This document shows, piece after piece, positions 1 to 8,029 of a stretch of DNA of 64,000 bases. The notes below the pieces were generated by a model. That model worked only from the letters and a program-made list of their open reading frames with translations. It did no database searches and was not told the DNA's origin. Source of the DNA: Myxococcales bacterium 68-20. Lineage in GTDB: Bacteria; Myxococcota_A; Polyangia; Polyangiales; Polyangiaceae. Both the position numbers and the translations under genes were made by a program. The DNA lies in assembly GCA_001899635.1 (NCBI GenBank), contig MKVQ01000040.1:3915-67914 (forward strand), read 5' to 3'. Position 1 is the stretch's first letter, and every line of letters begins with the position of its first letter.

Positions 1-86
1 GGGGGGACAACCTCGCCGGGCAGCTCGGACGAGGGACGCGGGATCAGGAGATCCACGTCGAGCCTGCCCCAATCGTGATCGAGTGA
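1..86 (+). CDS. C-terminal end of an RCC1-repeat lipoprotein (truncated by window edge)
   Basis: Reading from base 3 gives an open frame ending in TGA at 84-86 whose residues GDNLAGQLGRGTRDQ match the last RCC1 blade of the two complete RCC1 proteins further right (GTNYYGQLGNG and GANYYGQLGNG at their C termini). The gene start lies outside the window. It is followed 13 bases later by an IgGFc-domain lipoprotein, the same RCC1-then-IgGFc order seen at 14412-17599 and 26761-29936, so it should be the seventh gene of a third copy of the cassette. Too short to say more than the family. Confidence 0.75.
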   Translation, partial: GDNLAGQLGRGTRDQEIHVEPAPIVIE

Positions 87-99
87 TCGAGGAACAGTC

Positions 100-1908
100 A
101 TGCGCAGCCCCATTCGCTCTCTCCCTCTCGTCATGCTCCTCGTCGTCCCCGCTGCGTGGATCGCGTGCTCGTCCGATCGCGCCATCTACGACGAGGGCGC
201 GCAGGTCTTCGAGGCCCCGCCCGAGGCCGGCTTGGATTCGTGCGAAGGTCTCGCCTGCTCGCGAGACCTTCGCTCCGTGCTCGACTGCACCGGCAACGTC
301 GTCGAACGATGCGCTGAGGACCAGGCCTGCGGCAACCAGAGGTGCATCGACCCGTGCAGCGCCGCGGCAGCGAATGCGGGATCCGTGGGCTGTTCGTTCG
401 CCGTCCCCCCGCCGAACGGAGACCTCATCGGCAGGGGGAACTGCTACGCCTTCTTCGTCGCGAACAACTGGACGTCACCCGCCACGCTGCGGCTGGAGTT
501 CGATGGGCAGGAAAAGGCGCTCGACGGCGCCGTGTGGGTCTCCTCGGTCGAAAACGGCAAGGTCAAGCACACGCAGCTCGACGGGCCGATACCGCCGGGT
601 GGAGGAGCGGTCGTCTTCTTCTCCGAGGACCAGCGCCACGCCGGCTCGCAGACGTTCACGGCATGCCCGGACGGCGTCCGTCCGGTCCTCGACAGGGACC
701 CCGTCGTCCACGAGACGGGGATCGGCCGAACGTCGTTCGTGACCGCGAACGTGCCGGTCTCGATGTACGCGATCTACCCGTACGGAGGCGCGAAGACCCA
801 CTTCCCGAGCGCCACGCTGCTGTTCCCGACGACTTCCTTCGGGGACAAGTACGTCCTGCTCAGCGCCTGGGGCGGCAAGGGCGATACATTCGGCCGAGGC
901 ATGCTGCGCGGCGCCGACACGGCCACGACGCAGTTCGGGAAGCCCACGATCCAGATCGTCGCGATCGAGGACGAGACGACCCTCGAGCTCCTGCCCAGGG
1001 TCGACATCGTCGGGGGACCGGGCGTCGCCGCGAGCTCGCGTGGCCAGGTAGCGAGCTATCGCCTGAAGCGAGGCGACGTCCTGCAGCTCACGCAGGAGAA
1101 CGAGCTCGTGGGCTCCGTCATGGAGTCGAACAAGCCGGTCGGTGTCTTCGCCGGCAGCTCCGGCTTGAACGTACCGAGCGACGTCAGGGCCGCCGATCAG
1201 GAGAACGATCAGATCCCGCCGGTCTCGGCGTGGGGACACGAGTACGCCGTCGTCCCTGCCCCGAATCGCGCGAGCCTGCTGTCCCAGGGCCGCGAGAAGG
1301 AGCGCGACCCGAGCGTGATCCGCATCGTCGGCGCCGCGGACGGCACCGAGCTCGTCTACGAGCCCGCGGCGCCCAAAGAGGCGCCGCGCCGCCTCGGCGC
1401 CGGAGAGCTCGCCACGTTCTTCGCAGAGCAGCCGTTCGTCGTACGGAGTCAGGACAGCGATCATCCGTTCTTCGTCGCTGCCTACATGACGGGCGCCGCG
1501 GCCTCCTCGTACGAGGTCGGCGACCCGGAGCTCGCGATGGTCGTCGCGACGGACCAGTGGCTCGACACCTACGGGTTCTTCTCCGACTCGAACTACGACT
1601 CGAGCTCCGTCGTCGTGACGCGTCGGAAGGATCGGGGCTCGTTTCACGATGTCGCGCTCGACTGCGCCGGCACGCTCACGGGATGGACGGCGATCACGCC
1701 GGAGTACGAGTGGGCGCAGGTCACGCTCACGCGCTCCGGGGATGCGCAGAGGTATGACGCCGGGACGTGCACGGACGGGGCGCACCGGATCCAGAGCGAA
1801 GGCCCGTTCACGATCACCGTCTGGGGCGTCTCGGGATACGCGAGCTATGCGTACCCCGGGGGGACGGGCTTGCGACCGATCTCCAGGACGAACCTGACCG
1901 TGCGCTGA
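100..1908 (+). CDS. IgGFc-binding-domain surface lipoprotein, cassette 0 copy
   Basis: 602-residue exported protein. Signal peptide with lipobox WIAC (Cys23), then a short Cys-rich segment (about 40-100, several CxxxxxC pairs) and a long domain (about 105-600) with the hallmarks of the IgGFc-binding N-terminal domain: PVSMYAIYPYGG, a YVLLSAW-type strand, an EDETTLELLP strand, a NKPVGVFAG strand, and a terminal YASYAYPGGTG block shared with the two paralogues at 15809 and 28128. GAGGAA at 89-94 supports the ATG at 100. Known for the family: found in secreted or surface proteins and sometimes adhesive; no myxobacterial function is established. It is the most divergent of the three copies. Probably surface exposed and anchored by lipid. 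Confidence 0.8.
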   Translation: MRSPIRSLPLVMLLVVPAAWIACSSDRAIYDEGAQVFEAPPEAGLDSCEGLACSRDLRSVLDCTGNVVERCAEDQACGNQRCIDPCSAAAANAGSVGCSFAVPPPNGDLIGRGNCYAFFVANNWTSPATLRLEFDGQEKALDGAVWVSSVENGKVKHTQLDGPIPPGGGAVVFFSEDQRHAGSQTFTACPDGVRPVLDRDPVVHETGIGRTSFVTANVPVSMYAIYPYGGAKTHFPSATLLFPTTSFGDKYVLLSAWGGKGDTFGRGMLRGADTATTQFGKPTIQIVAIEDETTLELLPRVDIVGGPGVAASSRGQVASYRLKRGDVLQLTQENELVGSVMESNKPVGVFAGSSGLNVPSDVRAADQENDQIPPVSAWGHEYAVVPAPNRASLLSQGREKERDPSVIRIVGAADGTELVYEPAAPKEAPRRLGAGELATFFAEQPFVVRSQDSDHPFFVAAYMTGAAASSYEVGDPELAMVVATDQWLDTYGFFSDSNYDSSSVVVTRRKDRGSFHDVALDCAGTLTGWTAITPEYEWAQVTLTRSGDAQRYDAGTCTDGAHRIQSEGPFTITVWGVSGYASYAYPGGTGLRPISRTNLTVR

Positions 1909-2147
1909 TCCGCGCGGCTTGATCGAGGCCCGCGCTCTCCGCGACGTCGCGGACCGGCGGCTCGGCCAGCGCGAGCGGAGGGCCGCCGCGAGGCACTCGC
2001 GTTCCTGCTTCGCGAGCGGTTCGTCAACGAAGCCGTCGTTACCGACATCCTGTCCGTGCTGCACCGCTCGCTCGACGCCTCGAAGGTCATCCGGGCGCTA
2101 CTGCTCGGGCTCGGCGATGTACTTGGTGACCACGAGAAGATCACGAA

Positions 2148-2471
2148 GTGGCTCGGGCCGTTGCGGACCGCGCGCTCCGCGACGGACACCTCCCGTCGTT
2201 CATCACCGCGGGGCGGCCCATCCGCTCTGGTGCGCCTGCGCCGGACGTGCAGAAGCTCGCTGGTCACCTCCACCTCCACGTAACTCAACGCTACGCGCAC
2301 AGCAGCGAGGCCTCGCAGGAGGCGGCCATGACGGCGTTCTCGGTGAGGATGATGGAGGCGAGCGGTCGTGGTAGCAGCGTGGAAACGGAGCCGATGAACG
2401 CCGTTCCGCGGAAGCGCTCGATCAGCCGGAAGGGGCGCAAATCAGGGCGATCTCGCGTGGCGGGCGAGTGA
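2148..2471 (+). pseudogene. C-terminal remnant of a tyrosine recombinase/phage integrase
   Basis: Residues VQKLAGHLHLHVTQRYAH (2247-2300) match the box II end of tyrosine integrases, where LGH...TxxRYAH carries the conserved His and the nucleophilic Tyr. The upstream catalytic Arg and the core-binding domain are not found in frame, so only the last part of the gene survives. Immediately downstream (2488-2540) lies the 3' portion of a tRNA-Ser, the usual target of such enzymes, which supports an integrative-element origin. Not expected to be functional. Confidence 0.6.
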
Positions 2472-2487
2472 GGCCTCCCGCCTTTTC

Positions 2488-2540
2488 GGAAACCGCCGTG
2501 GGGCAACCCACCGGGAGTTCGAATCTCTCCTCCTCCGCCA
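2488..2540 (+). tRNA. 3' fragment of tRNA-Ser (probable GGA anticodon), attachment-site scar
   Basis: From GGA (2488-2490, anticodon position) the sequence gives a 3' anticodon-stem strand, a long variable arm (stem GTGGG/CCCAC), a T arm around TTCGAAT with stem GGGAG/CTCTC, an acceptor strand CTCCTCC, discriminator G and encoded CCA at 2538-2540. The long variable arm and G73 indicate Ser. No matching 5' half (an acceptor GGAGGAG with D arm) is present upstream; instead the integrase remnant ends 16 bases before. It is therefore not a complete tRNA but the 3' half typically carried at an attL/attR site, with crossover in or near the anticodon loop. Confidence 0.65.
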
Positions 2541-2632
2541 GCACTTACGCGATCGTTTTGCGGCGCGCCGTCCGTGCTACTCCGCAAACCACGCCGCAGA
2601 AAGCAGCGGTTTGCGGGCGTCGCAGTCGCGCC

Positions 2633-3129
2633 ATGCGTCGACGTATCGTGCCTTACCAGGATGATGACCTTCGACGAGGGCGAGGCGCCCCCCCCTGGGG
2701 GCTTCATGATGCCTACCTCGAAGGTATCGTCCTCGACTGGCTTGGTGCTCGGCTCGAACTCGAAGTTCGCCTGATGATGAGCGAGCACCAAGACATGGAC
2801 CAGCGAGCCTGCGTCACCGTGACCGGACTGGTCTACTGCGCGATCGATCCCCCCGAGATCGATCCGACGCGAGGCTAGGTGGCGATCCCGGAGCACGGCC
2901 CTTGGATCGACACGGGGGCGGGAGCAGTCACGACCGGCGTAGCGTCCCGTTTGCCGAGACCCCTGCAGGATGCCTTCTGCAATGGATCTTCGTGCATGAC
3001 TGGAACCGCTGCATTCTCATCTGCGGGAAGGACGCGAGCCTCTCGTGGTTGGAGCCCGTCCCCGTGCCGTCGAGGGCGCTCACCAGGGCCCTCTTTCCAG
3101 GCGAGACCGTTCCCGACGCCGCAGTCTGA
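2633..3129 (+). pseudogene. Hypothetical protein interrupted by a stop and a frameshift
   Basis: An open frame from ATG 2633 reads HDAYLEGIVLDWLGARL and CAIDPPEID, stops at TAG 2876-2878, continues in the same frame with EHGPWIDTGAG (2891 on), and then resumes in the neighbouring frame with LLQWIFVHDWNRCILI to a stop at 3127-3129. Pieced together this is one globular protein of roughly 150 residues with aromatic-rich strands. I do not recognise the family. The interrupting stop plus frame change suggest decay, although a sequencing error cannot be excluded. Confidence 0.4.
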
Positions 3130-3601
3130 TGAGCGCGGAGTCTCGACGCCTTCCGACCCGCTTTACGTTCGATGGAACGTCCGCCTTCCGAAGGTCCTGT
3201 CTGATGCGGCGGAGGCAGCGAGGACGGATGGGACGCCCCGCTGACCGCAGGCGACGCGAGCTGACTGCCAGCGCCCCGTGCTGACGGATCACGCCACGCG
3301 CCACCCAGCTGACCGATCGCGCCATGGCTCCGACGTCCCGAAGCCCCGCGTATTGGGCGTGTGTTCCGGCAAGGGGCGCGCTCGCGAGCTCCCGAACCCT
3401 AGCTCAGGGCGCGACCGCACCGAGCTTCTCGGCGAAGCGGTTCCGAAGCCTTCGACCGAAGCTGCTCACTCCGAGAGTTCTCGGGAGCGGAGAGCAGGGA
3501 AACCGCCTCCGCCCATTGTTCGAGTCGGCCGCTGCTTACCGAGATCGCGCGGCCGGATCCGAGCCAGGCCGGCCGCGGCTCGATGATCGTCACATCCAAC
3601 C
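3130..3601. other. Non-coding stretch, nothing recognised
   Basis: 472 bases between the interrupted hypothetical gene and the AraC fragment. Open frames here are short, mutually overlapping and low in complexity (Arg/Ser/Pro-rich), as expected of spurious frames in high-GC DNA. No tRNA, repeat or clear hairpin was seen. Confidence 0.4.
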
Positions 3602-4021
3602 GTGACACCGCCGGCCCAAGAGCGCAAAATGCCAGCGCGCGTTTCCGTCCGTGCGAAAGACATGCAGGCCGTATCGGCCCGCCCTCGTCTCTCGCTGTCA
3701 CGTTATCCCTATCTCGATGTCCGTTCGCTCGATGAGGCGTCGGACATCTACAGTCGAATGGCGGCCCCGGTGCACATCCATGGCATGCCCGGCAAGGAGT
3801 CCTTCTTGTGGCGCGTCCACCACCTCGCGCTCGGTCCCCTCGCGCTGGTCGCGAGTGAGACGAAGTCCGGCGTGTGGGCGGATTGCGAGGGCGCGTCCGA
3901 CGCATATCTGTTGTCGCTGCCGCTCGAGTCGAACGCCACGGCCGAGATGACCGTCGGCAAGAGCGTGACCCCCGTCGTGCTTGGCCGCACATCGGCTCCC
4001 AGAACAATGGCACCCTGGTGA
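3602..4021 (+). pseudogene. N-terminal fragment of an AraC-family regulator (AraC-binding-like domain)
   Basis: Residues about 29-120 (YPYLDVRSLDEASDIYSRM, RVHHLALGPLALV, SLPLESNATAEM) match the N-terminal ligand-binding domain of AraC-type activators of the same kind as the intact regulator at 62509-63531 (there TSRIDEASELSSSVY). The match stops at about 3995 and no AraC helix-turn-helix follows; the last residues run into unrelated sequence. A C-terminal AraC helix-turn-helix relic without an N-terminal domain lies at 7766-7927, so the two could be halves of one old gene, though this is speculative. Not expected to bind DNA. Confidence 0.5.
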
Positions 4022-4178
4022 ACAAGGGCACGATGAAGATCGACGGCGCGAAGTTCACCAACGCGGGCACGCTGTCGAACGCGGGCAGCTCAAGAAGCCG
4101 CAGTGCGTCGGCCAGATCGGGCGTCACCCGTACCGCTTTGGTGCTGCCGACGCGTTCCTCGCGATGGGGAAGTGAGCG

Positions 4179-4346
4179 ATGGCCAAGCGGACGTCCTCCT
4201 CGTCGAACCGTAAGCTGAGTGATCGCCTTCAGCCCGATCTCAAGGACGGCAACGTCGAGGCCATCATTGTCGAGAACCATGCCCACGCGGCGAGTGCCAC
4301 GTTGCCGTTCGCTCTGCGCGCCGCTTCGTCGGCGCGTTCGACGTGA
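4179..4346 (+). CDS. Small hypothetical ORF (55 aa)
   Basis: ATG at 4179 opens 55 codons to TGA 4344-4346, encoding a Ser/Arg/Lys-rich start (MAKRTSSSSNRKLSDRL) followed by DLKDGNVEAIIVENHAHAAS. It sits in a decayed zone: upstream (3990-4090) are residues GTLVNKGTMKIDGAKFTNAG resembling a repeat of a haemagglutinin-like protein. No family is recognised and the ribosome site is weak (GGGGAAGTGAGCG). It may be a fragment of mobile-element DNA or not coding at all. Confidence 0.2.
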   Translation: MAKRTSSSSNRKLSDRLQPDLKDGNVEAIIVENHAHAASATLPFALRAASSARST

Positions 4347-4841
4347 CTAGCCGCCCGACCCCGTGTTCCGGGCATCTCGAGATGCTCGCGACGCCGTCAG
4401 GCGGGCTATCGGTCGGTGAGGGGGTGCCGCCGTTCGTCGCAGGCGCATCGGCTGGCTTCGTCGCGCAGAGTGTTGCAGAGGTAAGACGCCGGCCTGCGGG
4501 GGCCCTCACGGCAGAGGTCGGCGGCGCTCACGATCCCAGGGAAAATCTGGGGGCAGAACCTGGTCGCGCATTGTAGTCCGAAGGGACGACGCCGGCCGGT
4601 CGAAGGCCGGCCGCTCCAAGTGACGATGCAGGTTGCGCAGGCTGCGCTGCGCACGGTGCGCATTGCGCAATCGGAACGAGCCTGAATCGCCGCTCTTACG
4701 GGAGTGGGCCGCTGCGCATGTCGATTGCAATGCACACTGCGCCGTCACGGACGGCATTCTTCGCTGAAGACTCGTGTTTCGCTTCGCTCGTCTTACCTCG
4801 CTCGCTTCCTCTTGGCTTCCTACTCATTGGAGACATTTCGC
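4347..4841. other. Intergenic stretch with a 7-bp hairpin
   Basis: About 500 bases without a credible gene. A hairpin with stem GCCGGCC (4591-4597) and GGCCGGC (4605-4611) around a 7-base loop is present, without a T tract. Just before the lipoprotein start, GGAG at 4829-4832 is a reasonable ribosome site for ATG 4842. Nothing else was identified. Confidence 0.35.
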
Positions 4842-5657
4842 ATGGTGATCTGGCGTCGACTCGCGTTTCTCTCACCTTGCCTTCTCGCTGCGGCTCTCGC
4901 GGTCGCATGCACGGAGACGTCGAAGTCCTCTACGTCGTCGGGAGGACCACCGCCCGGAGAACTGGACGACGATGGTGGGACGAAGGACGTCGGTCCGAAC
5001 GAAGAAGCCAGCGCGTATGTCGTCGCCGGCACGATCGTCGGCACGAACGGCGAGCCGCTTCCGGATGTCGAGGTCTACGCGGACAACCAGCTCGTCGAAG
5101 GTTCGACGCTCGTCGCGTACACCGATTCAGCCGGGCGCTACCGCCTCGAGCTACCCGAGACCGCCACCACGTGGGCGATGTCGGCGACCCACACTGTCGA
5201 GTATCACGGGACGTCCTATTCGTTCCCGCTTCATCCGGAGAACGACAGAGTGTTTGCCGGCAACACCGGCGCGATCCGGAACTTCTCGTGGAAGCTGACG
5301 GGCACCCGCCCCGACGACGGCAACTACGGCGCTTTCGTCGTCGGCTACACGGAGCCGGCGGAGTTCGGCTTCGAGCTGAGTGACGTCGAGCTCACGCTCG
5401 AGCCGGACGGCCCGCTCGTCGACGGCTCGAACGGAAAGGCAATCACGAAGAAGCTCGAGCGAACGCCCGAGGGCGATGCGATCGACGACGTTCCGCTCGG
5501 GCGCTACACGATCTCCGCGAAGTTGCCGTCGGGACCGCTGGTCGTGCGCATTCGCAATGGGGGCGGCGACTACGCGTCGTCGATCACGGCGGACTTCGAC
5601 GCGCCGTACGGATCGCTCCCGATCTACCAGATCGATGTCGAGATGAAGCAGCCGTGA
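4842..5657 (+). CDS. Lipoprotein with carboxypeptidase-regulatory-like (Ig-like) domain
   Basis: 271 residues. Start chosen at ATG 4842 (GGAG 10 bases upstream), giving a clean signal peptide with lipobox LAVAC (Cys23) and an Asp/Gly/Pro-rich linker. Residues about 60-115 (VVAGTIVGTNGEPLPDVEV, then DSAGRYRLELP) are the classic carboxypeptidase-regulatory-like/transthyretin-type fold: a beta sandwich used as a binding or spacer domain. The rest is beta-rich without a catalytic motif (LSDVELTLEPDGPL, PLGRYTISAKLPSG). Stand-alone gene between the first IgGFc gene and cassette A. Likely surface or periplasmic; function unknown. Confidence 0.75.
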   Translation: MVIWRRLAFLSPCLLAAALAVACTETSKSSTSSGGPPPGELDDDGGTKDVGPNEEASAYVVAGTIVGTNGEPLPDVEVYADNQLVEGSTLVAYTDSAGRYRLELPETATTWAMSATHTVEYHGTSYSFPLHPENDRVFAGNTGAIRNFSWKLTGTRPDDGNYGAFVVGYTEPAEFGFELSDVELTLEPDGPLVDGSNGKAITKKLERTPEGDAIDDVPLGRYTISAKLPSGPLVVRIRNGGGDYASSITADFDAPYGSLPIYQIDVEMKQP

Positions 5658-6162
5658 ATCACCCGCGGAGAGGGGATGGGATAGCGCAACCAGACTGAGG
5701 CGCGCCTCGTCCTTCTCGCGTTCGCGCGCAAGCCAGTACGCCCGCGCGTCGTCGTTCGTCCACGCGTGCTCCAGCTCGGCGGCGCAATCGCCCCCCGCGC
5801 TCGAGGCCCTCGAGCGCCGGTTCGCGAACAACCCGACGCGCTCACGAAGAAGCCGCTGCTCGAGGCGCTCGGGCCAGGCATCCCGCCGCCGTGAGGCGGT
5901 CGACGGCGTTGATCAGGCACCTGCCTACCGGAACGCCACGATCCTCGATGCCCACCCCGAGCCTCGCGACGGGCACAACTGGCGGGTCGCCGCTTCGACC
6001 GAGGCTGACGACTTCTGGGCCTCGGTGGAGCACGCTCGACGAGCGCGACACCGTCAACGCGATTCTCGGCCGGTTGGTCGAAGCGAACAGCGACGCGAGG
6101 ACGCGCCGTCGATCCGGAACCTGTGGCCAGTCGAGGGCGCTCCGTGGAATGATTCGCATTTC
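5658..6162. other. Intergenic stretch, no gene recognised
   Basis: 505 bases between two lipoprotein genes. A short frame near 5920-6030 contains ATILDAHPEPRDGHNWRVA, which reads like a protein fragment, but it has no start, stop or family match I can name. Otherwise only spurious high-GC frames. No repeats or RNA seen. Confidence 0.3.
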
Positions 6163-7512
6163 ATGCGAAACTTCGCTCTGTTCGCTTTGATCGTCGTGGG
6201 CTGCGGTGCTGGCCCTGACGCCAACAGCGGCCCTGGCAGCAAGAGTGTTGCGCCGAGTGATGCGGGGGGAACAGAGGCCGACGCGTCATTGGGGGGGGCC
6301 ACGGATGCAGGTGCGGATGGGAACACTTCGCAGCAGACGTATCCGCCTTGGATCCGACAGTTCGGTGGGAGCGATATGGACGCGGCCACTGCGCTTGCCG
6401 TGGACGGCAGCGGCAACGTCTACGTCACCGGCTACACCGGCCATAGGGGCATTAACGTCGGCACTGCTGACGCATTCGTGCAGAAGTATGATCCGTCGGG
6501 AGCGCTCGTGTGGGCGCAGCAGTTCGGATCCGCCAAAGACGACCTCCCAAACGCGATCCGCGTGGACGCGAGCGGAAGTGTGTACGTGGTCGGCGCAACC
6601 TACGGATCGCTCACCGGCGAGGCGAACGGTGGCGTGGATGCGTTCGTTCGGAAGCACGACGCAGCGGGGGCGCCAGTGTGGACCCGACAGTTTGGGACGG
6701 GTGGGGTGGTGTCCGCCCAATCGGTGACTTTGGACGCGCGCGGAAACGTGTATGTCGGCGGCACGACAAATGCGGCGTTGGCCGGGCAAACGAGAGCCGG
6801 ACAGGATGACGCGTACGTTCGTAAGTACGACCCGCTGGGCACGCTCGTTTGGACTCGGCAGTTCGGCTCCAGCGACTTCGACTATTGTTCAGAGATAGGC
6901 ATCGACGGGAGCGGGAATGTCTATGTGACCGGGATCGCGCGAAAGGCTCTCCCAGGGCAGACGAGCGCGGGCGGCGCGTTCGTGCATACCTACGACGTGC
7001 ACGGAGCGTTCGTGTCGACCCTGCAGTTCGGGACGATGAACGCAGGCGGTATCCACGTGCACCGCGACGTGAGCGGAATGCTCTACCTCACGGGGACCAT
7101 CATGGGGACGCTGCCAGGGCAGACGAGCGCGGGCCTCCTCGATGCCTTCCTTCAGAAATTCGATTCCGGCGGGACTCTCCTGTGGGGTCACCAGTTCGGG
7201 GCGAGTGATCACGACAGCGTGCACGCGGTGGTCGTCGACGCGAGCGGAAGCGTGTTCGTTGCCGGGCACGCGTCCGGCAGCCTTCCGGAGCAGACCGGCT
7301 TTGGAGGAGGCGACGCCTTTGTTCGAGAGTACGATGCATCGGGGATGCTCAAATGGCCGGGCCTGGTCGGCACGGATTTGGGAGATACGGCGCTTGCGAT
7401 CGCGTTGGATGGGAGCGGGGGCGTGTACCTCGCGGGAACCACGTACGGCGCGCTGACCGGGCAGACGAACGCGGGCCAGACGGACGCGTTCGTCATGCAC
7501 CTCCTCCGCTGA
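6163..7512 (+). CDS. SBBP-repeat beta-propeller lipoprotein
   Basis: 449 residues. Lipobox IVVGC (Cys14), Ala/Gly/Asp linker to about 60, then seven or so tandem repeats of about 50-55 residues with core W-x-RQFG...D-x-SGNVYV-x-G-x-T...DAFV-x-KYD, the SBBP (beta-propeller) repeat. Examples: WIRQFGGSDMDAATALAVDG, WAQQFGSAKDDLPNAI, WTRQFGSSDFDYCSEIGIDG. The fold is a single propeller, known from secreted or surface proteins; the ligand is unknown. Start at ATG 6163 gives the best signal peptide, though no strong ribosome site precedes it. Not part of either cassette, but the same class of export and lipid anchoring. Confidence 0.85.
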   Translation: MRNFALFALIVVGCGAGPDANSGPGSKSVAPSDAGGTEADASLGGATDAGADGNTSQQTYPPWIRQFGGSDMDAATALAVDGSGNVYVTGYTGHRGINVGTADAFVQKYDPSGALVWAQQFGSAKDDLPNAIRVDASGSVYVVGATYGSLTGEANGGVDAFVRKHDAAGAPVWTRQFGTGGVVSAQSVTLDARGNVYVGGTTNAALAGQTRAGQDDAYVRKYDPLGTLVWTRQFGSSDFDYCSEIGIDGSGNVYVTGIARKALPGQTSAGGAFVHTYDVHGAFVSTLQFGTMNAGGIHVHRDVSGMLYLTGTIMGTLPGQTSAGLLDAFLQKFDSGGTLLWGHQFGASDHDSVHAVVVDASGSVFVAGHASGSLPEQTGFGGGDAFVREYDASGMLKWPGLVGTDLGDTALAIALDGSGGVYLAGTTYGALTGQTNAGQTDAFVMHLLR

Positions 7513-7765
7513 CGTGCAACCGACGGTTCCCATCGAGCCCGAGCGCCTCACAGCTCACCGCCGGCGCGTCGAGGGATTTCTCTAGGAGGCCCAAACCGTG
7601 ACGTGCCCGCACCACTCGGCAGGTGAGCGCACTGCGAGCCTCTCGTTCATCCGACCCAGAAGATCGCCGACAGGCTCGTGGACAAGCTGGCGATCCAGCT
7701 CGACTCGCTCCGCCTCCGGGGGCTCGGCGCGCACCGTGTTCGCCGCGAGGATCTCGGCGCGGTAG

Positions 7766-7927
7766 CTGGCGGAGGCTCGGCGGCCCCTGCTTCACTCGGA
7801 CGAGATGGTCGACGTCATCGCCGAGCGTGTGGGGTACGCGGACGCGACGTACTTCATCCGGATGTTTCGCCGCGAGCACGGCGCCACTCCCGCTGCGTGG
7901 TGTGCAGCTCAGGCCCCCAAGCGCTGA
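7766..7927 (+). pseudogene. Relic of AraC-family C-terminal helix-turn-helix
   Basis: The frame from just after a TAG (7763-7765) to TGA 7925-7927 reads VIAERVGYADATYFIRMFRR then EHGATPAAW, a textbook second helix-turn-helix of AraC regulators (GY-x-D-x-x-YF-x-R-x-FRRE-x-G-x-TP-x-x-W). About 53 codons remain and the first helix-turn-helix and sensor domain are missing. No start codon is evident. It lies just upstream of cassette A; an intact AraC gene sits at the comparable place before cassette B (19691-20473), though that one belongs with the fsr exporter. Confidence 0.65.
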
Positions 7928-8029
7928 AGCTCCGGTCGTCGCGCATGCCCGAGCGATGCGCCGCACATTCAGGCGCTCGGCGGACGGGCAGCTGCGCTCC
8001 ACGCCAGCGTGTGCTCTTCTTCGGACAAG

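Noticed and set aside
475-2064. Long minus-strand open frame opposite the first IgGFc gene
   Set aside because: Arg/Asp-rich shadow frame typical of high-GC DNA; the plus strand has a full signal peptide and domain.
3990-4090. Frame with GTLVNKGTMKIDGAKFTNAG, like a haemagglutinin or tail-fibre repeat
   Set aside because: Only one or two repeat units, no start or family context; too short to annotate as a gene.
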